Source: Rotaria sordida
Lineage: Eukaryota; Rotifera; Eurotatoria; Philodinida; Philodinidae
Direction: 5' to 3'
Assembly (NCBI GenBank): GCA_905250125.1
Contig: CAJNOL010000151.1
Location: 160,092-224,091 of the forward strand
DNA length: 64,000 nucleotides
A program made the translations under genes and the position numbers. The notes under the pieces were generated by a model. That model saw only the letters and a list, made by a program, of their open reading frames with translations, was not told the origin of the DNA and did no database searches. How positions within the stretch are numbered: the first letter of the stretch is position 1; each line of letters begins with the position of its first letter. Shown here in pieces: positions 1 through 11,396 of this stretch.

Positions 1-616
1 GTTCAAGGAGAAGAATTTTGGGATAATAATTATTCTCAAAATTATAGACTTGAAATAATAGAAAAGTGAGCATAGTTTAACAACTATACGTAAATTTATG
101 AAAAAAGTCCGAAATTATGTCTTGCAATAGTTTCAACTTAATATTATTGTATAAAATGAGATATTACAATAAGCAAAATTTCATATCATTAAAGCACTAA
201 GTTCAATGAAAATCGGCAATTACTATTTCAAAAATGTTTTAAAATCTGTCATGCAAAAATAAATAGCACGCTTTGTAGAGCAAACTGAATCATAAAAAAG
301 AAACCTATTTTCACATTTTGAATTTCATAGATTTATAAAGAAATTCTGAATACATATTCGAAAAAGTCTGATTCTAGCTAATTGCATTTGGCTCTAATCA
401 GTTACTGGAAAATGAGTGAATATTTTGTATCAAGACTTTTGCACCATAGGTTTTGTCTTCTGTAAAAAAAATATTTATTTTCAATTAATGGCATTGATTT
501 GCAGATGAAAATCTATGAAGGCAGATTTTTTTCATTGTTTAATCTCTAACGGTTTCAACAGACTATTTTGTTATCATCTTCGGGGAACTGATTATAATTT
601 ATTAATTTTATAATAG
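1..616. other. unassigned 5' flank of the USP gene
   Basis: AT-rich sequence with no reading frame I can support. An acceptor-like AG at 615-616 joins directly to open coding sequence of the ubiquitin protease. At least one further 5' exon of that gene therefore probably lies here or beyond the window edge, but I could not identify it. Confidence 0.4.
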
Positions 617-2896
617 TAAACAAAAAAGAACAAACTCCATAATAGACCAATCATCTATAAGAAAATCGATTCTATATGATGGTGTACTACGTAAACAAAT
701 TGCAGAAGATTATCAAACAATTTCAAATGAATTTCGACAAGTAGGAAATATATGTGGATTGAAAAATCTTGGTGGAACATGTTATATGAATTCTGTTTTG
801 CAATCATTATTATTTACTTCATTATTAACAAATTATTTTTTGTTAAATGAAAATGATAAAGATCTTACTATGAATAATCTATCAGTTTCAAAACAAATAA
901 TAGCTAGTGAATATTTAAATTTATTATATTTATTATATTGTGGTGAATATAATGTTTTAACACCAGCACCATTTAAACAAGTAATTGGTCATATACAATT
1001 AACTTATTTAGAAAATCAACAACAGGATGCCCATGAATTTCTTATATTTTTACTTGATCATTTACATAAAGACTTGAATACAGTAACAATATTAATATTC
1101 ATAAGAAAAAGAAAATCTTTTATTTTATTCTCATAGATAAAATCTACTGAAATTTTAAATCAAACTCAAGAAATCGAACGTAATTTAGTTGATCAAATAA
1201 ATAATCATTCCATTATTGTTGACTTATTCTATGTAAGTATTGTTAGTGCAATCTCTAAGGAATTACTATGTGAAACACGACGTAGTTGCATTTGCTAATT
1301 ACAGTGCGAATATTTTATTCTATCTGCGAAACCTTATTCATATGCTATGTGTGACTGTATATCAACAACGACTGCCGCCGTCTGCGAGAGAACAGGATGG
1401 ATCCACATTTTTTACTCCTGTACTTCAACACTAGAGACGTGCGGCACTAATTTTAGTTCGGCTTCCGATGGCTAAAACCAGGATTGGGACTATGAGAAAA
1501 AAAATTATCCCAATCGGAACTATAGATTATAGTTAAATATTCTATGACTATAAGCAATTTATCTAATAAGTCACCAACTAGAGCATAATTCAAGAGAGAT
1601 AACCCAGAAAAGTGCTAGTCGCCAAATAAATAAACTAAAAGTAAGTATTGAAGAATTTTATTAAGTGTGATACAAATAAATTCTGGACTAGTCTTCTCTA
1701 GACCAGGACCAATACAGAAGAAGCGACCTGGACCGGTATCAATAGAAAAGAAGTTACTGAAGCCGCGACTGAGTCCGGGCCCATAGAAAAGAAGTGATCG
1801 ACCCGACACCAATCGAAAAGAAGCTACCGGGACCAGAACTAGTGGCAGAGTCACTGGAGAAGCTAGGGGGCTCAACTCCCATAGAAAATTTTACATCCAT
1901 TGAGACTGTTAGGCATTCGTCACTACAGTGGCAGACTTTAGACAATGCATATGGTATTCAGCTTCCCCTACACCGAAATCCTGGTTCCGCCGCTAACCGG
2001 GACTAAGCCAATAGAAACGAAGCGACCGGGATCGGAACCCATGCATAAGAAGTTACCGATACCAGGACCAATAAGAAAACCTATCGAAATCAGGAACCAG
2101 TAGAAAAAAGGTACTGGGATCAAAAAAACTTGTTCCTGCAAATCTCTATTCAATACTTATTTTAGATCGTGTTTCACAAAAAATCTTTAATTTTTATTGC
2201 TATATTTCTATCAAGGGTACGTATCTATCGACAACAACATGTCTAGATTGTATGTACACTTCACATAATTTTGAGCCATTTATTTGTCTTACTCTTCCAA
2301 TTCCATCAACAAATCAATGTACATTAGAAGATTGTCTTAGACATCTCAATGAAGATGAATATTTAAATGATGAATCAAGATGGTTTTGTATGTTTAAAAT
2401 TGAATAGATATAAATATCTGTATACATATATTTTCTAGGTCCTAGATGTAAATGTTTTTGTAATGGAAAAAGACGTTTAGAAATTCATAAATTACCAAAA
2501 ATATTGATTATTCAACTTAAACGGTAAGAATCAATGAAGATAAATTAATACATTGAAATATTTTGAAATAATTAAAATAGATTTCAAATAAATTATGAAA
2601 TGAATTTAATTAAAAATAATACACTTGTGCTTTATCCTGAAGATAATCTTGATTTACATCAGTGTTGTTCTTCATCATCTGTACAACAATCATTCTATAC
2701 ACTTTATTCAGTTATCAATCATGATGGTTCATTGAATGGTGGACATTATACAACATTTTGTCGAGATATTATGGTTAATCAACAACAATGGTTTGAATGT
2801 GATGATGAAACAATAAAATATTTACATTCAGATAAATTATATTTAAATTCAAAAGCTTATCTCTTATTTTATATGATGAATCAAACGAACATGTAG
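617..2896 (+). CDS. ubiquitin-specific protease (USP, peptidase family C19), five exons in view, 5' end incomplete
   Basis: A deubiquitinase catalytic domain. Exons 617-1082, 1137-1232, 2216-2387, 2439-2523 and 2581-2896 (TAG stop) join with consistent phase. The Cys box reads GLKNLGGTCYMNSVLQSL (nucleophile Cys) and is followed by QQDAHEFL. Two CxxC pairs (CLDC and CPRC) form the zinc ribbon of the fingers region. The His box is NHDGSLNGGHYTTF, and WFECDD lies downstream. All catalytic landmarks are present, so the enzyme should be active on ubiquitin conjugates. The usual GNTC is GGTC here. The protein ends soon after the domain, so the C-terminus is short. The N-terminus before residue KQK at 618 is not resolved. 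Intron 1083-1136 is short; intron 1233-2215 is about 1 kb and holds an inserted repeat. The subfamily is not decidable by eye; it looks closest to the USP2/8/21 group. Confidence 0.85.
1269..2178. mobile_element. inverted-repeat element inside the USP intron
   Basis: The large intron is bounded near its edges by a perfect 12-bp inverted pair, TGTGAAACACGA at 1269-1280 and its reverse complement at 2167-2178. The right end extended inward reads TGTGAAACACGATCTAAAA on the minus strand. The same 18-19 bases recur at about 9641-9659, so this is a repeated terminus rather than chance. I found no clear target-site duplication. The interior holds a degenerate minisatellite and, at 1432-1444, a hAT-like TAGAGACGTGCGG end, so it may be composite. 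No transposase reading frame was seen. Confidence 0.5.
1680..2130. repeat. degenerate ~30-bp minisatellite
   Basis: Several diverged copies of a unit of about 29-33 bp built on a core like CCAATAGAAAAGAAGCTACC, with more GC than the surroundings. Copies are clear at about 1700-1850 and again at about 1980-2130. Open frames across it on the minus strand are translations of the repeat and are not treated as genes. Confidence 0.6.
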
Positions 2897-4006
2897 ATCT
2901 CTTTTGTTTAATTTGATTATTTTCATATTTTTCTATTACACTTGAACATATAAGCATGATTGTTGATTTTATTATGTTTAGTCCGGCATCAATAAGATAA
3001 AAAAATAAAATAAAATAATTCATTTTTTTTTCTTGTATGAACATATTTCAGATCACTGACACGAGTTTACTCAAATTGTTTTCATAAAACGAGGATTATC
3101 ACGAATGGCATCTATTTATCATTTTAATTTTATAATTCTAAACATTGATTATGTTCAATTAACTCGAGTTCACATACGATATTTTCAGTATGCTGAAGAT
3201 TTACTTTATACCAAAAATAGATTTGTAACGAGTAATCAACAAAGATTATAAAAGTAATCGTACACATTGCACAAGGTTATTGATAAAAACAAATATTTAC
3301 TGAGTCGATTCGTATGTATAATCTCTCTTGGCAGCTACCTTTCTCAAGTACCATTAAATCTACATAGTTAATAAAAAAAGTCAAAATCCAACACATAACC
3401 ATAAGTTACTTTTAATGTTGGAATTATCAAATTCATAAAAATAATCTACGCATGTCACCTGCAAGATGTTTTTTTTATATGCGAAAAAAAAACAACATAT
3501 TCATGAAATTATGATTGTAATAATAGCAACAAGCCTAAAAAAAAGTACATATATGTAAAATTGACTGAGAAAAAAAAATTGTATATGAAATTTATTCGAA
3601 TAAATTAAATTTTTTATTATTTATTTTTCTTAGCAACGAATTTTTTCTTTTTACAATCCACATAATCATATAAGTGAATGAATCATTAATGTTCTTGTAT
3701 GACGTTGCCAACTCAACATGTCTAGACAACGCTTTGCAGAGGCGTTTGTTTTGCACTTTGTAAATGTCATCAAAAGACCGTGGAGCAATATTACGCAATT
3801 ATTCTTACGTAATGATAGAAGAAAAAAAAAGATATCCTCTTACATTCAAAATGACAAAAATGCGGAAATCAAGAGAAAAATCAACAATAGAACTATTCTT
3901 TTCTTTATCCTTTCTGTTGGAATTACGCAATTTTTCTCCGATGATTCATATTTTTCTTTCCTTCCTTTTGGATATTTCCATACTCTGTGAAAGAACAAAA
4001 AACGAG
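2897..4006. other. intergenic, no gene seen
   Basis: AT-rich with homopolymer runs. Overlapping open frames on both strands at 3592-4093 show no recognisable family and cover the promoter side of the first F-BAR gene. I treat them as chance. Confidence 0.5.
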
Positions 4007-4014
4007 TATAAATA
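4007..4014 (+). promoter_or_regulatory. TATA box of F-BAR gene copy 1
   Basis: TATAAATA lies 89 bp upstream of the ATG at 4096. A polypyrimidine-AG acceptor ending at 4085 lies between them, 10 bp before the ATG, so the 5' leader may be cis- or trans-spliced. The paralogue at 7359 has TATATATAA at 7232-7240, which supports a real core promoter. Confidence 0.5.
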
Positions 4015-4095
4015 CTCTGCAAATTTCATGATTGCAGTTCTTTTTATTGGCAATACATTTACGAGTATATTTTTTATTATTATAGATAAATAACT

Positions 4096-5358
4096 ATGAC
4101 TTCACGAATGAAATCAGCTATTCTTCGTCATACTAATTCAATAAAACTTTCGAATTTTATTGGATTAAAAGATACTATTCGTGCTCATATCCCTAATACA
4201 AACAATGATGCTTGTTATATATCGAATGAATATATTCAATCGAATTTTTTCGACGATGACAATTATTTATCAATTATCAAATGTCTCGATGGAGGTTATG
4301 AAATTTGTAAAGATTGTATTGAATATATGGAAGATTATAATGATCTTTTACAAGAATATATTGATAGTCTTACGTCATATTCAAAAAAGTGGAAATCAAA
4401 AATAAAACATCAATCAGCACTTTCATCTTATAATACAACAAAACTTGCTCAACGTGAAACAGTTTCAACACCTAAACAATATGCTGAACTTTTACAAATT
4501 CAATATAGTGCTATTCTAAAAATGATTGCTACATATCGTACACAAGTCGAACGAATGTATCCAAATGAACGTATTGGTACTACTCATAAACATTATCGTA
4601 CAGAAACTATGAAGAATTTATTTAAAGCAGCACGTTCAACATTATATAAATTATCAGATAAACTTGAAAAATTACATGAACAAGAAACAAAAGCACAACA
4701 TGCTCTTCATGATGCTAATATTCAATGTGAAAATCTTAGTTTAGATCCAACAGCAAGTAAAACAAAAATTTCTAATGCAAACGAAAATCAAATTAAACGA
4801 CAAGATAAATTCGATGAAATTAAACGAGAAATTGTACGAATTGAAGAAGAATATAATCAAGAATATAAAACTTATCGTACGAAAGCAATAGATATTTATG
4901 AAAAATGTCGAATATTTGAACAAGAACGTTTAGATTTAATTGGAGAAACTTTAATTAAATTTAATGAAGTAGCATTTTCATCGAAATATTTAACTGAACA
5001 AAATGAAATCTATGAAAATCTTATGCTAAAACTCAAAACTCAACGAAATTCTTTAGAAGATCTTGATTTTTGGGCACAAACTTATGGTGTTTATGATTCA
5101 ACAACATCTTTATCATCTCAAACAAGTCAAAATGAAAGTATTTCTTCTCAAATAACTACTCGAAAAACTAAGAAATCTCATAAAAATGAATCAGAGAATC
5201 TTACAACTAAAGAAGAAAACATACAAGAATCAATTGCTGAAGATGAAGAACAACAATCACAAGTAGATAATACTACAACAACGAAATTAAAAAAGAATAA
5301 AAATACAACATCTGTTCAAAAAAAACCTAATACTGCAGCGCTCAATGACGTATCATAA
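4096..5358 (+). CDS. PACSIN/syndapin-like F-BAR protein without SH3 (array copy 1, intronless)
   Basis: A 420-residue protein in one exon. Residues about 51-334 match the F-BAR layout of PACSIN/syndapin: FFDDDNYLSIIKCLDGG aligns with the conserved F-W-x-x-x-N-Y-K...DDGH start; CRIFEQERLDLIGETL aligns with the CQxFExxRLxFFKEVL helix; DLDFWAQTYGV aligns with the DLRWFxxxxGP end. Long charged helices fill the middle. F-BAR dimers bind and curve membranes, acting in endocytosis and at the cell cortex. From residue 335 the tail is Ser/Thr/Asn/Lys-rich and acidic, with no SH3 domain and no NPF motif, so dynamin/N-WASP recruitment typical of syndapins is not evident. The intron found in copies 2 and 3 is absent. 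The family call rests on motif order read by eye. Confidence 0.72.
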   Translation: MTSRMKSAILRHTNSIKLSNFIGLKDTIRAHIPNTNNDACYISNEYIQSNFFDDDNYLSIIKCLDGGYEICKDCIEYMEDYNDLLQEYIDSLTSYSKKWKSKIKHQSALSSYNTTKLAQRETVSTPKQYAELLQIQYSAILKMIATYRTQVERMYPNERIGTTHKHYRTETMKNLFKAARSTLYKLSDKLEKLHEQETKAQHALHDANIQCENLSLDPTASKTKISNANENQIKRQDKFDEIKREIVRIEEEYNQEYKTYRTKAIDIYEKCRIFEQERLDLIGETLIKFNEVAFSSKYLTEQNEIYENLMLKLKTQRNSLEDLDFWAQTYGVYDSTTSLSSQTSQNESISSQITTRKTKKSHKNESENLTTKEENIQESIAEDEEQQSQVDNTTTTKLKKNKNTTSVQKKPNTAALNDVS

Positions 5359-7231
5359 ACAAAATTAGTAATGATTTAAATAGGGAAGGAAAAAATTAAA
5401 TTTAGATATTTTGTGTAGTCAAGAGTTTATAGATTTTTGTATAGTAACTGTTTATTTTTGTTTTTCTTATGTTGTGATAAACTCAGTATTCTAGTTTCTT
5501 GTAACGATAAGAATGTTAATTTTTTTTAATATGTTCAATAAAATTGATATTTTGTGTGAAAATGAAGTTTTACATATTTTTTTATTCAAAATTGTAATTA
5601 CGCAATAACATTACAATCTTGCGTCAGTCATAATATACTAGAATTATTAATCTTAAGTTCTCATATGATTCACCATGACGACAAAGTTTACTGAGATTAG
5701 AATTGACCTTTAGGAATGAATAAAGATGACGTGTTACATTGTTGTAAAATTTTTCTATACATAAGAAGTTTTACTTGATTCAATTTTTATGATTTGGTGA
5801 TAATGAAATATAAGCAAGAAGAAATATGTAATGATGAGGTATGAAAATAAAATCATAGTTCAGATATTTTTATGTGTAGAAATAGACTTTAGCAATGTTC
5901 GTGAATTATTAGTTTTCCAAACAAAAAAAAAGTTCAACAATTTTTTTAATCACAAGACAAAAAAAATTAATTCATTTGATGAAAACACGATAACTATGTC
6001 TACTTTTGATAAGAAAGCTCTTAATAGACTCAGCTAGATGTTTGAAAGTCAGTTCATGAGCAACTGAACTTTTATTCAGTGCAACCAATAGTTTTGTTCT
6101 TTAGAAATGGCTTCACTGAATGTATGAATGCCAATTTAATGGAAATTTTTTTTTTGCTCTATTAGTCAAAATTCTTCATTATGATTAACTCTCCTTGTTA
6201 ATCATAAAAATGACTCACAATTTGTTAGTACAAAAGGGGAAACATTTCATTGAATAGTATGAAAATATTTAACATAAATGGACGATTTAGTTTATATGAA
6301 CCATTTGCCGAGAAAATGTCTACACAAGACTGATCAAATTCCAGTGGACTATGTCAACAAATGATATGCATGACTACATCAAATTTGTCGGTAAATTATT
6401 ATCACTTCAATTTTTATGTGTTTATTTTGAGTATTAACTCGCTCTTCATTGGAGAAGGTTTAAGCCAACTAAAGGAATAAATGGAATTTTTCAATGATAA
6501 TACGCGATAACTCTACGAAGTTTTGTGTTTTATTCAAGATTCTATCCTTTGACTATCAATTATCCAAACGCTAAAGTCCATGGGTACCTATCATAAAATT
6601 GGATCAATCCAACCCATTGAAAACATCGGTTAATAAAACTATGAACTATTGATTTATTCATCATTTCGTACATCTTTTTTTGTCTAATGATTTATTAAAT
6701 TTTTTCAAGACTTAAGTTTGACTCCTAAATAAATAAGGTATACTACGAAAAATCTTCGAATTTTTGTATATAGAAGATCAATAGAAATAATTATTGATAA
6801 ATTCCAACAAAAGGAATTGTATTAAAGATTTTTTTTGTATGAATTTGGTATTTCTGTATGTGATGATTCATTCAAGATGGTTTTGTTTTACCTATATGCT
6901 AATAAAGAACTTGTTACGCAATAACAGTGATTGTTCTCTTAGGTATTTCAATTCAAAAATTCTTTGTTTTATTCCCAATGAATTACATGGTTACCTTGGA
7001 AACGAAAAGATAAGTGGAAGAAAGTTGCTACCGGAAGAAAAAAGGTGTGGCTAAACGTTTAATTTTTTTTCTGTGGAACTTTTTCGTCATTCTTTGCTTC
7101 TTTTCTGAATCGAAATTTTTTTTCGATGAATCAGTGGAACTATCCAACTTAATTTTCATTTCTTTCGTAGAATTACTTCCACGTATTCAAAAAAAAAAGA
7201 GATTTTTCCGCCCCCGCTCTTTGTTTGTGTA
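5359..7231. other. 3' flank of copy 1 and spacer
   Basis: A polyadenylation signal AATAAA at 5537-5542 follows copy 1. Sequence to about 5910 is clearly related to the flank of copy 2 (8588 to about 9230), including the long match around 5785-5880 versus 9000-9075, so the duplication unit extends well past the gene. From about 5950 to 6950 I see nothing definite. At 6950-7230 the sequence resembles 10985-11290 upstream of copy 3. Confidence 0.6.
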
Positions 7232-7240
7232 TATATATAA
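7232..7240 (+). promoter_or_regulatory. TATA box of F-BAR gene copy 2
   Basis: TATATATAA lies 119 bp before the ATG at 7359, within the block shared with the upstream region of copy 3. There the equivalent bases near 11283 (TATGTAAAG) have drifted from a TATA consensus. Confidence 0.45.
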
Positions 7241-7358
7241 GCTTGATTCGATTCATTCATTGCATTTTACAACATAATCACTTCTCTTTGTCAAATCTTT
7301 TCCATCTTATATTATTAAAACATTATTCAAAGTAAGTTCACACTTCACATTGATTATC

Positions 7359-8587
7359 ATGCAACGTACAGCTACGAAGAATCTTATGGCCTGTGTGGGC
7401 TATACAAGTAATCTTACTACTCGTTCTTTGGCTATTGACAATAAAAATCATAAAACACTCCGTAAATACAGTGGAAAAAGTTTTTTTTATGCTAAAAATT
7501 ACAAATCAATTCTTGACTGTCTTGATGGTGGTAAGTGTTTTCTTAATTATTAATTTATTATTATTATTTTAATTTCATTGTTTCAGGTTATCAAATCTCC
7601 ATGGATTTAATTGAATATATGCAAGATTATAGTAATCTTCTACAAGAACATATTAATCGTCTTAATTCATATTCAAACAAATGGAAATCAAAAATAAAAC
7701 AACAATCAGTACTTTCATCATATAATACAACTAAACGTGCTCAACTTGAAACGGTTCGTACACCTAATCGACATGCTGAACTCTTACAAAATCAACATGA
7801 TGTTATTCAAAATATTATTGTTACATATCGTACACAAGTCGAACAGATGTATCCAAATGAACGTTTCAGTACTAGTCATAAACATTATCGTACAGATACA
7901 AAGAAAAATTTATTTAAAGCTGCTTATTCATCATTATCCGAGTTATCAAATAAACTTGAACAATTACGTGAACAACAAGAAATAGCACAAAATGCTCTTG
8001 ATGATGCTAATGCTCAATATGAAAATCTTCGTTCTGATGAAATAATAAGTAAAAATAAAATTACAAACGCAAAAGAAAAACAAAAGAAAAGAAAAGATAA
8101 ATTAGGTGAAATTAAACGAGAAATTGTACGAACTGAAGAAGAATATAATCAAGAACAAGAAATTTATCGTGTAAGAGCAACCAAGATTTATGAAGAATGT
8201 CGAATATTAGAACAAGAACGTTTAGATTTAATTGGAGAAACTTTAATTAAATTTAGTGAAAAAGCTTTTTCATCGGAATATTTAACTGAACAAGATGAAA
8301 TCTATGAAGATCTTATGTCAAAACTTCAAACTCAACGAAATTCTTTAAAAGATCTTAATTTTTGGGCACAAACTTATGGTGTTTATGATTCAACAACATC
8401 TCTATCATCTCAAATCAGTCACAATGAAAGTATTTCTTCTGAAACAACTACTCGAAAAGCAAAAAAATCTCACAAAAGTGAAATGACGAATACCACAACA
8501 ATAGAAGGATCAGTTATTGAAGACGAAGAAGAACAATCACAAGCACATAGTACTACAACAAATGCTATGGCACTTAATCAAGTATAA
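7359..8587 (+). CDS. PACSIN/syndapin-like F-BAR protein without SH3 (array copy 2, two exons)
   Basis: Exons 7359-7530 and 7587-8587 (TAA) encode 390 residues. The intron of 56 bp is phase 1, inside GG of CLDGGYQ. The ATG at 7359 is chosen because it aligns with the ATG of copy 3 (MQRTATKNL versus MHRSVTMNL). The F-BAR region starts at SFFYAKNYKSILDCLDGG and ends at DLNFWAQTYGVYD. Conserved lines include TYRTQVEQMYPNER, HKHYRTDTKKNLFKAAYSS and CRILEQERLDLIGETL, most of them almost identical to copy 1. The tail is short, acidic and Ser/Thr-rich, ending NAMALNQV, again with no SH3. AATAAA occurs at 8766-8771. Expected role: membrane-curving scaffold. It is the best-preserved copy with the ancestral-looking intron. 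Confidence 0.72.
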
Positions 8588-9901
8588 TAAACATAATTAG
8601 TTCTGATTTAAATATGTTATTTTTATTTTTTTTGTACTTTGAATCAAGAGTTTATATATTTTTTGTATAGTAACTGTTTATCATTTTTTTCTTCTCATGT
8701 TGTGATATACTCAGTCCTCTAGTTTCTTGTAATGATAAGAATGTTACTTGTTTTTCAATATGTTCAATAAAATTTATATTTTGTTCGCAAATGAACTTTT
8801 ACATTTTGTTTTTTTTTTATTCAAAGTTGCAATGACGTAATCCCATTACCATGTTGCATCAGCCATAATATTCTAGACTTATTTATCTTAAGTTCTCATA
8901 TGATTCATCATGATCTTTATGAATGAATGATGATGACGTGTTGCATCGTTGTAAAATTCTCGTATACATAAGAAGTTTTATTTAATTTAATTTTTATGAT
9001 TTGGTGATAATGAAATATAAGCGAGAAGAAATATGTAATGATGAAGTATGAAAATAAGATCATAGTTCAGATATTTTCATATGTATTCAATTATTAATAA
9101 ATAGAAATTATACAATATTGTCGCATCTAATCGAAAATCTACATATGTATTTTTTTTTTCGAAAGCTCGGAAAGATTTTAGTTTTATTATTTTTACGTAT
9201 AGAAATAGATTTTAGCAATATTTATGAATTTTTAGTTTAAAGTTGAACCCTTTTACATCAAATGTCATCTCATAGATGATATTCTGAATACAAAAAAAGC
9301 AAGTGTGTATTTTGTGATCTTCCTATATGCTAAAAATCATCTCTGAGTTCAAAAAAAATAGTGTATATTCTTCGCTACGAATATTTTTCTTTATTCAATA
9401 TCAATAAACTAGATGTGAATTATGAGGCGAGCGACACACCCACAATTGACTGGCAAAGACAGAACGTAAGAAAGGGCGAAGTAAAGATTTACTTCATGTT
9501 CGTGCAAAAGGAATTGTCGATATTCAAAAGGTTTAAAAAGTGAAATTTGCTCTTAATCGTTTTTGAGAATTGTCACTAAGTTTCTAAAAAACTATTATTA
9601 GGCCACTGTGAGAGCATTGAAGAAAAAAGCTCCTAATTGTTGTGAAACACGATCTAAAAGAAATGTAGACATTTGTACCCTTCCCTTTCCCTCAGACCGT
9701 GGCGGACATTATCCGGTAAGCATTACAGACTGTGGAAGATGCCTTAGAAACAGTCTCTTCGTCACAGACCGTGAGAGAGATTGTTGATATACAATCATAG
9801 ACCGTAAATCAATACCGTCTTGTTATAATATATGAACTATTATCAATCTTTTAAAAAAGGTCGCTTAGGGAGAATGATTACAGGTTTTGAAAGGAAAGTG
9901 G

Positions 9902-10240
9902 TAGAAACCTGCGGTTTTCATTGTTGGATAGAGCACAGGAGGAGATGTGGTATTACAAAATAACCAGGCTTTCAGATAAGGTTTGTCACAGTAAATCTTT
10001 GAATGGACATCTTTTTTTATCTAATTAACGCCTAAAAATTATAGAAAGTTAGAAAGGGTGTGAGTATGTATAGCTACCAGAATACCATAGGTACTTCGAT
10101 GTTGCTAAAATAATCTTATCAAGTGATACAAAGATTGCAGAGAAATATATGCTCTGTTAAATTTTATGTGTAGGTCTGATATTTGGTACTATTATGTGCC
10201 CTGCTATGTTCTACCGAACGATGAAAGCCGCAGGTTTCTA
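9902..10240. mobile_element. ~340-bp MITE-like element with 20-bp terminal inverted repeats
   Basis: TAGAAACCTGCGGTTTTCAT at 9902-9921 is the reverse complement of 10221-10240 with one mismatch, and weaker symmetry continues inward for about 20 bp. A TA dinucleotide is present at each outer edge, which would fit TA target use by a Tc1/mariner-type element. There is no coding capacity. Confidence 0.5.
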
Positions 10241-10848
10241 TAACGTTTTCTTCAAAAGTTATAGGCATTCGCTCGAACCGCCTTATTTCAAAAAATGAAT
10301 ATTAATCCAAACCATTCTAAAAATGTTGTTATTTATTACTAAATTTTACAAGTTAATGTGTTGACATTTTGAAGCCAATTTTTCTTCAGAGAATATTATG
10401 TTCCAACTAAACTGATTCAGATAAATTTTCAACTGAGTTGATGTATATTACACCAAGTAGCAGTATTCAACACTGAGAATCAATAGGTTTTCTACAAATG
10501 GACAACATGTGATAGACTAATGTACACACGTCAAATATTAATACAAACGAGAAAAAAATTGATTCATACATTCCGACCAGAGGTGCTCCGAACAGAGATT
10601 AAAGGTCAGGGAATAACTGCCCCCCAATCTTAAAAACTTTTCATTTTTCTCCAACGAAGTGCCAGCGTTTTATTGTATTTCTTTTGCTTACTAATCCCAA
10701 AAAGATACGAAATTCCCCAACTTTGATCTTATTCAGCAAAAACCTTCTGATCGGCTTCTTACATCATTGGCCGCGCCCAATTCTGGCAGCCTTGGAAGAC
10801 TTCTGATTCTGAGTTATTATAAATCGTGGTCATTAATTCAGACGTAAT

Positions 10849-10908
10849 GGTGTGGGTGTGGGTATGGGTGAATATGGGTGAGTGTTGGTTTTCTCTTCAC
10901 CCACACTC
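10849..10908. repeat. TGTGGG/TATGGG-like block with inverted partner
   Basis: A G-rich run with several GTGTGGG and TATGGGTG units at 10849-10885 is followed within 20 bp by its C-rich counterpart CACCCACACT. Similar blocks occur at 58790-58870, 60061-60117 and 60945-60971. The unit resembles the bdelloid telomere hexamer TGTGGG. Confidence 0.45.
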
Positions 10909-11396
10909 GGTACATGCTGATTTATTCAAGATTTTTTTGTTGAGATTCTAATAAAGTGCTTCTTGAATAATAGTACTTTCTCCCTTATATTTTCAACGGA
11001 AAAACCTTTGTTTTATTCTCAATAAATTATTTGCTTATCTTATAAAACAAAACTTAAGTGGGAGAAAATTGCTATTGAAATAAAAAAATCTGAGCCGTTT
11101 TTTTGTTTATTTTTCGTGTCATTTTTCTCTCGGTCTTTGTTTTTTTTATGAATCGAGATTTTGTTTTTCGACGAATCCATACGTCAATTCAACGTCATTT
11201 TCATCCCTTTCCTTGGGTTATTTTCAGTCATTAAAAACAAAAAGGATAGATTTTTCTGCTCCCCTCTCTTCCTGCTTCTATGGTATGTAAAGTTCTGATT
11301 CGATTCACTGATTTCATTCTTCTCTTTGGCAAACCTTTTCCATTTTATATTATAAAACATAATTGAAAACTCAATTCACTCTTCACATTCATTATT

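Larger units (their letters stand above)
8588..11396. other. 3' flank of copy 2 and spacer with repeats
   Basis: About 8588-9230 is homologous to the copy 1 flank, with an extra segment of roughly 120 bp at about 9080-9200 absent from copy 1. Position 9641 begins TGTGAAACACGATCTAAAA, the same terminus seen in the USP intron. CAGACCGT recurs three times at 9690-9800. A MITE-like element and a TGTGGG-like block are listed separately. Region 10985-11390 resembles the copy 2 promoter region. No gene is supported. Confidence 0.5.

Noticed and set aside
3592-4093. Overlapping frames on both strands before F-BAR copy 1
   Set aside because: They are mutually overlapping, AT-driven, and cover the TATA box and acceptor of the real gene.
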